Shown: positions 30,410 through 37,296 of the stretch, piece after piece
How positions within the stretch are numbered: position 1 is the stretch's first letter
Layout: every line of letters begins with the position of its first letter
NCBI RefSeq assembly: GCF_020736365.1
Contig: NZ_CP085988.1
Location: 43,501 to 107,500, forward strand
Direction of reading: 5' to 3'
DNA: 64,000 nucleotides
From: Clostridium sp. M62/1
Lineage (GTDB): Bacteria > Bacillota > Clostridia > Lachnospirales > Lachnospiraceae
Position numbers and translations under genes: made by a program
Notes under the pieces: generated by a model
The model's database searches: none
What the model was told of the DNA's origin: nothing
The model's input: the letters and a program-made list of their open reading frames with translations, nothing else

Positions 30410-31159
30410 TCACACTCTCTTTATCTCAGGAATCCCTGCAGCCTCTCCAAGCACCTCCCCGATGCTGCCGCAGATCACCAGATCTGCCTGGCTGTCGCGG
30501 GCGGTAGCGGACTTATTGATAAGCACCAGTCTGTTCCCCCGGTAATAGTCAATGAGCCCAGCTGCCGGATAGACCACCAGGGAGGTTCCCCCGACAATCA
30601 GCATATCTGCATTTCTGATATGCTGGATGGAGCGGGAGAGCACCTGGCTGTCCAGCCCCTCCTCGTAGAGCACTACATCAGGCTTTATGGTTCCGCCGCA
30701 GCTGCATCTCGGCACTCCCTCCATGGCCATCACCTGCTCCATGGAATAGAACGTTTTGCAGCGCTCACAGTAATTGCGGTGGACAGAGCCGTGAAGCTCC
30801 AGCACTTCCCTGCTTCCCGCCGCCTGGTGAAGCCCGTCAATATTCTGGGTAATGACGGCTTTTACCTTGCCCTCCCGCTCCAGCTTTGCCAGGGCCAGGT
30901 GCGCCCGGTTGGGCTTTGCATCGGGAAACAGCATCTTATTTCTGTAAAAACGGAAAAATTCCTCCGGCTTTCTTATGTAAAAGCTGTGGCTTAGAATCGT
31001 TTCCGGCGGATACGCGTACTCCTGGCTGTAGAGTCCGTCCACACTCCTGAAATCGGGGATCCCGCTCTCCGTGGACACACCTGCCCCTCCAAAAAACACC
31101 ACATTTTCACTTTCCTGAATCCACCGCTTAAACTGCTCTCTTTTCTCTCTTTCTTCCAT
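30410..31159 (-). CDS. cobB: NAD-dependent protein deacylase (sirtuin)
   Basis: I start at minus-strand ATG 31159; AGGAGG lies ten bases upstream. The 249-residue protein has Gly-Ala-Gly-Val-Ser-Thr-Glu-Ser-Gly-Ile-Pro-Asp-Phe-Arg, then Thr-Gln-Asn-Ile-Asp and the catalytic His in Glu-Leu-His-Gly-Ser. The zinc site is Cys-Glu-Arg-Cys with Cys-Ser-Cys-Gly, and Gly-Gly-Thr-Ser-Leu binds NAD. It removes acetyl or related groups from lysines. It neighbours a GNAT-domain protein, so opposing acylation functions lie side by side. Confidence 0.92.
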   Translation of the reverse strand: MEEREKREQFKRWIQESENVVFFGGAGVSTESGIPDFRSVDGLYSQEYAYPPETILSHSFYIRKPEEFFRFYRNKMLFPDAKPNRAHLALAKLEREGKVKAVITQNIDGLHQAAGSREVLELHGSVHRNYCERCKTFYSMEQVMAMEGVPRCSCGGTIKPDVVLYEEGLDSQVLSRSIQHIRNADMLIVGGTSLVVYPAAGLIDYYRGNRLVLINKSATARDSQADLVICGSIGEVLGEAAGIPEIKRV

Positions 31160-31214
31160 TTTCAAATACCTCCTGCCTAAAAATCAGAGCCTTTCCCAGT
31201 CCCCGGCCAGAAGT

Positions 31215-33440
31215 CTAAACGACCTCGTCAATCAGGACGCCGTCAATGGGGCGGATTCTTCCTGCCCACTCCGGCGTCTGGCCTCCTCTACCCTCTGATT
31301 CCAGAATTTCGTCAAGGCCTCTGTACCCGAACAGCCACTGAGCCAGACTGTCAATGGAGAGATTCAGAATTTCCTCCTCCCTCTCGGAACCTTTCCCGCT
31401 GGCCCTCTTCTCTGCTCTGGCACGTCCCTCTTCAATAAAGATGTTGTAATACCCGTCGCAGGCGGCAAGGAAGGGATCCCTCACGCCCAGTACGCCGTCC
31501 GGCCGTCTCGGCTCTGTCCTTGAATCGGCCTCTCTCTGCCTGTCCGACCGCTCCCTTCTGTACTCTGCCTCATCCTTTCCTGAGAGCATCTGGAAAAAGG
31601 CTTCCACATTGGTAATCCGTGCCATGATGGCAGGCTTTTCCCCGGCCCTGTCCTCCCCGGCAAAGGAAGCCTCCGTATAGAGCAGGCGCTGTTCTCTCTC
31701 CCCCAGACCCCATTCTGAAAAAAGTCCGCAGAGTCTTTCCCCATCGTACATAAGCTCCAGGGTGCCGTCCTCGCTGGCAAGCTCTTTTACAAGACGCTTC
31801 ACATAGGCCTCATCCCGGGAACAGTAGGCCTCATATCGGGCGCCCAGCCATTCTTCCATATAGGAGGCTGCCAGCTTTGTCTCCCCGCTCTCACCGTCTG
31901 CAGCCAGGGGGCTGAAGAAAAGGCGCTCCTTTGCCTCCCTGGTCAGTCTGAATTTGGGCTGGCGGTAGATGAAGGCAAACTGGAAAGGACGATAGATCGC
32001 TTCGGATGCCGGCATCAGGAAGGTAAAGGGAACTCCCTCCTGATTCATATCCTCCATCATCCGGCGAAGCAGAGAAGCCATATGGCCTCTGTGTCTTCTG
32101 TCCTTTGCCGTCGCCACGCCGACAATATAGTCAATTCTCCACCTGCCCTCTCTGCACACAAAGGTATAGGGATTCAGATGGAGCATAGAGGCCAGCTTTC
32201 CCTCCTCCCTCTTTATGAGGATTCTGTTGTCTCTCACCTTCTCCTTAAAATAGTAGTCGGCAAATGGAACGGAATCATCCGGGAAAGCCTCATGCCAGAG
32301 ACCGCGGCACTCCTGTTTCTCTGTCTCATCTGCATAGCAGATCTCCTCCGTATGGGAATTCTGCGGCTGCTCTGTTTTCTCCCCTGTCTTCCGTCGCTTC
32401 TCCTCCATTTTTCCGTCTGTCAGGGTGTTTTCCCCCAGTCCGGCTGCCTGCAGGCGTTCCTCCTCGTCCCCTGCCAGAGCTCCAATATGCTCTGCCCAGC
32501 CAAAGCCCTCTCCTTTTTCTGAGGACTCTCCGAAGGATACCTGCTCCACCAGGTATTTTCTCGCAAAATCAATCGGGCAGTATGACATCTTCGCCTTGCG
32601 CAGCCCCTCAATGCCCAGATCGTCCTCCCGGTTTACAATCTCAGCCTCCGGAAACTCCCGAATCAGAAACTGCTGGTTAATCAGCTGATACAGCCCTCTC
32701 ATGTCGGAGTTTGCCTTTTCGATATGGATCACCGCCATCCGTTCCGTGGGATTGTAGCTTCCAATGGAGAAGGCCTCCAGCTCACCGTCTACATAGATTC
32801 CGCCCATCCTGATATTCAGAGAACAGCAGTTGCGGAGAATTTCGTGGATTCCCCTCACCTCAAAGTCCAGGTGCTCCTCCACATCCTCCCCCTTTCCCTC
32901 TCTCCATCTGTCCAGAAATTTCCACACATCCTGAATTTCCTCACAGGTAAGAGTTCTGTATTCATAGCGTCCCTCATACTTCTTTATAAAACTGTTCAGG
33001 TGGTTTTTTTTCTTGTGGAGCTTTTTGCCTGCAAGGGTCTTTAGAGATTCGGCAGAATACAGATAATCATAGGCCCCCTCCTCTTCCTTTACCAGATACC
33101 GCTCCGGCGGCAGGTTCAGGCACCTGACAGCCTCCTCGTCAGCCAGGTTAATGACTAAAGGATAGTGAAGCTCCTCATTGAAATATCTCTCCAGCTCACC
33201 GAAGGCCTCTTCCAGATCCTCCTCCCTGCATAGGGGCATGGCAGAAAATACACGGCCCTTGTATTCCATCAGCCATAAAAGAGCCCTCTCCTCCCAGATT
33301 GCATATCTTACATTGTAATACTCCCTCCAGAGAAAGCTCTCCAGAAATACGCTGTCACATGTTCTGTTGCGCCGCATCATGTAGAACGGCGTCAGTCTGT
33401 CAATATCCTTTGCAGTAATCGGTTTAAATTCCAAGCTCAT
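31215..33440 (-). CDS. Fusion of a DUF2156 (PG-lysyltransferase-like) domain and a GNAT acetyltransferase domain
   Basis: This 741-residue protein joins two acyltransferase-type modules. Residues of about 1-300 match DUF2156, with Lys-Lys-Lys-Asn-His-Leu-Asn and a final Met-Ser-Tyr-Cys-Pro core. A charged linker (about 305-365) follows. Residues of about 370-520 form a GNAT fold with Ile-Val-Gly-Val-Ala-Thr and Arg-Arg-His-Arg-Gly-His-Met-Ala-Ser-Leu-Leu, the acetyl-CoA loop. The C-terminal 200 residues look like the sterol-carrier-like end of Eis-type enzymes. It may acylate an amine, aminoacyl or lipid substrate. The ribosome binding site is weak. Confidence 0.75.
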   Translation of the reverse strand: MSLEFKPITAKDIDRLTPFYMMRRNRTCDSVFLESFLWREYYNVRYAIWEERALLWLMEYKGRVFSAMPLCREEDLEEAFGELERYFNEELHYPLVINLADEEAVRCLNLPPERYLVKEEEGAYDYLYSAESLKTLAGKKLHKKKNHLNSFIKKYEGRYEYRTLTCEEIQDVWKFLDRWREGKGEDVEEHLDFEVRGIHEILRNCCSLNIRMGGIYVDGELEAFSIGSYNPTERMAVIHIEKANSDMRGLYQLINQQFLIREFPEAEIVNREDDLGIEGLRKAKMSYCPIDFARKYLVEQVSFGESSEKGEGFGWAEHIGALAGDEEERLQAAGLGENTLTDGKMEEKRRKTGEKTEQPQNSHTEEICYADETEKQECRGLWHEAFPDDSVPFADYYFKEKVRDNRILIKREEGKLASMLHLNPYTFVCREGRWRIDYIVGVATAKDRRHRGHMASLLRRMMEDMNQEGVPFTFLMPASEAIYRPFQFAFIYRQPKFRLTREAKERLFFSPLAADGESGETKLAASYMEEWLGARYEAYCSRDEAYVKRLVKELASEDGTLELMYDGERLCGLFSEWGLGEREQRLLYTEASFAGEDRAGEKPAIMARITNVEAFFQMLSGKDEAEYRRERSDRQREADSRTEPRRPDGVLGVRDPFLAACDGYYNIFIEEGRARAEKRASGKGSEREEEILNLSIDSLAQWLFGYRGLDEILESEGRGGQTPEWAGRIRPIDGVLIDEVV

Positions 33441-33691
33441 GTATGGTTTCCCTTCCTGATTCAGTTGTTTTTTTGTTATATCCTGTGTTCCTTTAATACT
33501 GTATCTGTATTTGCGGCACCTGCCTTCACAGTCCCCGCCTGAATGCAGTCATATCCGTTCTGAACTTCTGCTTCTGCGGTCTCCGCCCGGATGCCTACAC
33601 TTTTTCCGGTTTTCTTTTTACTTTCTCCGGCTCCGCCTGTTTTCATTCACTGAAAGATTTTAAATGCAGAAGCCGCTGGCGGTTCGGCGCA
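33441..33691. other. Intergenic region without a recognised gene
   Basis: No coding frame here looks real. The stretch is the upstream region of the fusion gene and leads into the palindrome array at 33692-33912. Confidence 0.6.
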
Positions 33692-33722
33692 GGTATAATG
33701 ACCGCTCTGCGGTCATTATACC
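33692..33722. repeat. Intergenic palindrome, copy 1
   Basis: Perfect inverted repeat with 14-base arms (GGTATAATGACCGC) and a 3-base loop. It contains TATAAT on both strands. Copy 2 at 33801 has compensating changes in both arms. Smaller hairpins fill the space between, and a third half-arm (ATTATACC) lies near 33905. Confidence 0.9.
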
Positions 33723-33800
33723 ATATCCTTCGGATACAGCAGCCTCCGGCGGAATTTAGCGCCCGGATTTCAGCAGTACATGCTGAAACCGGTATGCGCA

Positions 33801-33831
33801 GGTATAATAACCGCTCCGCGGTTATTATACC
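33801..33831. repeat. Intergenic palindrome, copy 2 (covarying)
   Basis: Perfect inverted repeat with 14-base arms (GGTATAATAACCGC), 109 bases from copy 1. The G-C pair of copy 1 is an A-T pair here, changed in both arms, so pairing is maintained. Flanks (GCGCA before, AT after) are shared. It looks like a dispersed REP-like or cruciform element. Confidence 0.9.
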
Positions 33832-33940
33832 ATCTCGACTAACGTCTCGATGGGCTGCTCGTCAAATGCATGCTCATGCAAGCATGGCATGCGTTTTCCT
33901 CGCTATTATACCATATCCTTCCTTATTTATGAAGAAAAAA

Positions 33941-33976
33941 GGCCGGGCAGCCTGTTGAAATGCTGCCCGGCCTTTT
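33941..33976 (-). terminator. Terminator of the Hsp20 gene
   Basis: An 11-bp stem (GGCCGGGCAGC with GCTGCCCGGCC) and a 10-base loop lie just after the Hsp20 stop on the minus strand, followed there by TTTTTT. The plus strand has four T, so it may work both ways. Confidence 0.88.
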
Positions 33977-33982
33977 GAATAT

Positions 33983-34432
33983 TTAGCCCTCAATGGCAAT
34001 GTATCTGTTTTCTTCCATCTTTTTCTGATCCTGCTTTGGGAAGGCAATCTTTAAAATGCCGTCCTCGAATTTTGCCTTGATATCCTCCTGTCTTACCTGT
34101 TCTCCGATGTAAAAGCTCCTTGTGCAGTTTCCTGTATAGCGCTCTCTTCGGATGTATCTTCCCTCTTTATCCTTCTCATCCTTGTCAAGCCCTTTGGCCG
34201 CGCTGATGGTCAGGTATCCGTTTTTCAGCTCTGCACTGACGTCGTCCTTTTTGAAGCCCGGAAGATCGATGTCCAGCTCAAAGCCGTTATCTGTTTCACG
34301 GATATCGGTCTTCATGATGTTCTTTGCATTCTTTCCATACAGAGGATCCCGTCCGTTAAAGAAATTTTTGTCAAATGGGAAATCCATCCAGTCGTCAAAT
34401 AAGTTCTCTCCAAAAATACTGGGCATTAACAT
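33983..34432 (-). CDS. Small heat-shock protein Hsp20
   Basis: The 149-residue ATP-independent chaperone has the alpha-crystallin domain at about 40-140: Ile-Asp-Leu-Pro-Gly-Phe-Lys-Lys-Asp-Asp-Val near residue 56, Tyr-Ile-Arg-Arg-Glu-Arg-Tyr, and the closing Ala-Lys-Phe-Glu-Asp-Gly-Ile-Leu-Lys-Ile. The N-terminus is Phe/Asp rich, as usual. AGGAGG precedes the ATG. A CIRCE element overlaps the promoter, so HrcA should repress it until heat stress. It holds unfolding proteins for refolding machines. Confidence 0.93.
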   Translation of the reverse strand: MLMPSIFGENLFDDWMDFPFDKNFFNGRDPLYGKNAKNIMKTDIRETDNGFELDIDLPGFKKDDVSAELKNGYLTISAAKGLDKDEKDKEGRYIRRERYTGNCTRSFYIGEQVRQEDIKAKFEDGILKIAFPKQDQKKMEENRYIAIEG

Positions 34433-34583
34433 AAAACATTCCTCCTGTCTCTTCAGATGTCGCAGTCAGTCTATAGCCAGACTGTAATATCGTAATCTTC
34501 TTTTATTATCTATCTTCTGTTTCAGAACTCCGGAGAATGTTCATCCGTTTCTCTGGGACTTGCTCCTCCTTTGTTCTAGCTGT

Positions 34584-34612
34584 AATATAACACTTATTGT
34601 TAGCACTGTCAA
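34584..34612 (-). promoter_or_regulatory. Sigma-A promoter of hsp20
   Basis: On the minus strand TTGACA (34607-34612) and TATATT (34584-34589) are 17 bases apart. The -35 box lies inside the CIRCE element. The leader to the start codon is about 145 bases. Confidence 0.85.
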
Positions 34613-34626
34613 GAGGTGAGTGCTAA
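34600..34626. promoter_or_regulatory. CIRCE operator (HrcA binding site)
   Basis: TTAGCACTG, nine bases, then GAGTGCTAA matches the CIRCE consensus (TTAGCACTC-N9-GAGTGCTAA) with one mismatch. It overlaps the -35 of the hsp20 promoter, the classic arrangement for HrcA repression. Confidence 0.93.
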
Positions 34627-34709
34627 TTCTTTTGTGAAAAATCTGTGAACTCTTAATTGAAAAAGTTATTGCAGGTTTTGGACAGCATAAATACCTCCCA
34701 TCCCATTTG

Positions 34710-34738
34710 CCCCTGTTATAAGTCCTGCATAACAGGGG
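34710..34738. repeat. 10-bp stem hairpin in the intergenic region
   Basis: CCCCTGTTAT pairs with ATAACAGGGG over a 9-base loop. Neither strand continues with a T run, so it is not a standard terminator. A related stretch (AACAGGGGGCGGAATTTAC) occurs near 37011-37031. Confidence 0.6.
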
Positions 34739-34779
34739 CGGCATTTACTCCTGCCATGCAGCCCCATCTTTGTCTCTTA

Positions 34780-35367
34780 TCATATTTTGGATGAAAGCCT
34801 AAATATCATATTCATCCACCGGAAACCCTTTCTCCCGTTTATATCTTCCGTATACCACAGCTGTTCCAGCTTCATTCGGTCATTGACTGTCAATATCTTT
34901 TCCGCCAGCTGTTCAGTAAATTCAAAAAAATAACGTCCATCCGCCGCTTCTCCTGCAGAAATTCCATTCTTCCCGGAAAGATATATAATCCCACTGTCAT
35001 TTAAATATAAATCAATCTTTTCAAAAAAGCTGAAAACTTCCTTTTCCTGCAGGTGAAGGAATGACGCACAGGCCCAGATTCCATCAAACCGTTGATTCGG
35101 CTGATAGCTCTGAATATCAGAACACACGATTTTTCCTGAGAACACTTTTCGGATTTCTCTGCAAAGATTTTTTGAGGGTTCCAGTGCAGTTACCTGATAT
35201 CCCTTCTTTTGAAAATAACACGCATCACGCCCGCTGCCGCTTCCCACATCAAGAATCCTTGCCCGCTCTCTCAGCAGAGGAAGAAATCTCCTGTACTGTT
35301 CCGACATATCAGCAGAAAATGTTTCTTCTGCGTATAGTTTTGCATGGAGCTCATAATACTCACACAT
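34780..35367 (-). CDS. SAM-dependent methyltransferase
   Basis: The 195-residue class I methyltransferase has motif I as Ile-Leu-Asp-Val-Gly-Ser-Gly-Ser-Gly-Arg-Asp near residue 40. An acidic motif II residue follows in Val-Thr-Ala-Leu-Glu-Pro-Ser. The Phe-Asp-Gly-Ile-Trp-Ala-Cys-Ala-Ser-Phe-Leu-His segment resembles TehB-like small-molecule methyltransferases. I start at the second of two Met codons because of spacing from GGGGTGAG. It lies last in a three-gene minus-strand group after the broken HNH gene and MazG-like gene. Confidence 0.82.
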   Translation of the reverse strand: MCEYYELHAKLYAEETFSADMSEQYRRFLPLLRERARILDVGSGSGRDACYFQKKGYQVTALEPSKNLCREIRKVFSGKIVCSDIQSYQPNQRFDGIWACASFLHLQEKEVFSFFEKIDLYLNDSGIIYLSGKNGISAGEAADGRYFFEFTEQLAEKILTVNDRMKLEQLWYTEDINGRKGFRWMNMIFRLSSKI

Positions 35368-35371
35368 CATC

Positions 35372-36311
35372 TCACCCCTTCAGGCTCCAATTAGGAAATC
35401 CCATACTTTTTGCCGACTGATAGACAGGAAGAATAACCTCCTCCAGGCGCCCTGAGAACTCCCTTTCCGACAGACCTTGCTGATAAAGCTTATGTCTGAT
35501 CTCCTGATTATTCAGATGCTCCCTGGCACATTTTTCAAACGCTTCATGTATTTTGGGATATTTCCACATCATTTCATAGGATAAATATTCGCTTTTCCAC
35601 AGCTCATCGTGGGCCACATATGACCAGGGCACAAAATGATCAATCGATATATTTTTTTCATTCAGCGGTTTTTCTCCATAGATTTCGCAAATCGGTTTTA
35701 TGGCTACAATCATCTTCCAATACTTTTTTACCTTTTCCAGCTTCCGCTCTCTCGGCGGAAACAGCTTGTCCACAACTCCCGGGACACTGGGATTTCTTCT
35801 CTGAAGGTATTGAATCAGGTTTAATTCAATCCACCCCTGTATGATTTCGTAATTCTGTTCGATATAATCCGCCCACTCTTTCTGGATTTGAATTTGGGTG
35901 TCCAGACCGAGAAATTGTAGAAAATAATATATCAGCCTTTGTTCCTGATTGATTCTTGCTGCAAGATTTTTCCCGGATCTGTTCCACTCTTTTCCCTTCA
36001 TGGACTCCATAAAAGGCGCCTGCAATCGCTTCCTTTTTCTCACTGGATTTCATATGACTGATCTCGCTCAGGCGGTGAACCACTCGTTCCAGGGTATCGT
36101 TGGGTCCCAGATTTAAGTGATACTCCGAAACCATATACCATGCATCTGCAATCATTTCATCAATCAGTGCTTCGAAGGTGATTACGCTGCGCCCCTCTTT
36201 TATTTTCCGCGCAATGGCCTGAAACCAGAATAACTTATAGGACTCACTTTTATTGTCAAACAATCTGGAAAAATGGGCTATATCCAGAACATCAGAATAT
36301 GGCAGCTGCAT
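35372..36311 (-). pseudogene. Decayed HNH-type endonuclease gene
   Basis: Two overlapping minus-strand frames hold parts of one protein. The first (36311 to about 36010) reads Tyr-Ser-Asp-Val-Leu-Asp-Ile-Ala-His-Phe-Ser-Arg-Leu-Phe. The second (about 36040-35372) reads Leu-Gln-Ala-Pro-Phe-Met and later Ser-Ile-Asp-His-Phe-Val-Pro-Trp-Ser-Tyr. The frame changes near 36035 at an A-rich stretch, where intact relatives as I recall them have about 20 more residues. After His-Asp-Glu-Leu-Trp the usual Asn-rich HNH second half is also missing. Both losses suggest deletions. The domain call is from memory of the family. Confidence 0.65.
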
Positions 36312-36312
36312 A

Positions 36313-36651
36313 TTATTCTCCCAGCTCCGTATACTTTTCTTTATGTCCGTAGGCTTTTTCTACCGGATACTTCTCTGCGTTCTTCCTGACTTTTTCCTGA
36401 ATTATTTCATCCATATCCAGCCCGCAAGTATCTGCCATTAAAATACAGTAGCTCAGTACATCCGCAAGTTCTTCCCTGATTTTTTCTTTTTTATCCTCAC
36501 ACCATACATCTTCTGCGCTCCACTGAAACACTTCCAGCAGCTCTGCTGCCTCCAGACTGATGGAGACTGCCAGATCCTTCGGATTATGAAATTGCTTCCA
36601 GCTGCGCTCGTCTCTGAATTTTAATACCTGTTCAATCGTTTCCCTTGTCAT
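36313..36651 (-). CDS. MazG-like nucleotide pyrophosphohydrolase
   Basis: I start at the minus-strand ATG at 36651, which has GAGG seven bases upstream; the longer frame to 36684 has no site. The 112-residue protein has Ser-Leu-Glu-Ala-Ala-Glu-Leu-Leu-Glu-Val-Phe-Gln-Trp and Glu-Glu-Leu-Ala-Asp-Val-Leu-Ser-Tyr, the two metal-binding Glu/Asp motifs of all-alpha dCTPase/MazG enzymes (RS21-C6 type). It cleaves non-standard or excess nucleotides to monophosphates. It forms an operon with the decayed HNH gene, which starts two bases later. Confidence 0.85.
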   Translation of the reverse strand: MTRETIEQVLKFRDERSWKQFHNPKDLAVSISLEAAELLEVFQWSAEDVWCEDKKEKIREELADVLSYCILMADTCGLDMDEIIQEKVRKNAEKYPVEKAYGHKEKYTELGE

Positions 36652-36684
36652 CTTTCGTCCTCGCTTTTTTGCATACTCGGACAT

Positions 36685-37296
36685 TTTTCAGAAAAACAGA
36701 CAGACGCTGCTCTGTACAATATACACAGCAGCCTTTCATGCCCGTGTCATCAATGTCCGGTAAATATTTTTATAATTTCATCTGCTTCTTTCTCTGCCCG
36801 ATCCCAAACCGCTTCCAGTTCCTTTTGCCGTTTCAGCTCACTCAAAACGACATTGACCTCTTTTTACCCTAACCGGATATTCAAAAATCAGCGCGCTTCG
36901 ATGTCTGAGGAATGTTGTATTCGGCAGCACTGTACTGAGATCCATTAGATTTATTATATATTCTATCACAATTTTAACTGCAGAAAACCATCGAATCCTC
37001 TGTTATTGTAAACAGGGGGCGGAATTTACCTCTGCAGCAATGAATTTTTTTCATTCCCTGCATAATTTTCCCTGTCCTGCACAGCATATCTGCTGTACCC
37101 CTTATCGTTCTTATTCTTCCTCTGCCTCCAAATTAGAATTATTCCTGAAATTAATGGAAACTTCCCTTTCTTTTTCTGTTTTTTCATGTTATAATAATAT
37201 CAGTAATTATTTTTATTTTTATTCATATTATTACTACAGTTACATTTTTTATAATTTTCACAACCTTTGATTTTTCAATGATAAAGGAGGAACCCT
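36685..37296. other. AT-rich intergenic region upstream of the flavodiiron gene
   Basis: The frames here look non-coding. A TATAAT at 37190-37195 lies about 100 bases before the flavodiiron gene, but no good -35 is spaced from it. A stretch near 37011-37040 resembles sequence at 34733-34760. I see no RNA gene. Confidence 0.5.

Noticed and set aside
34541..34744. 67-codon minus-strand frame upstream of hsp20
   Set aside because: It covers the CIRCE element and the hsp20 promoter, has no ribosome binding site and no recognisable protein pattern.
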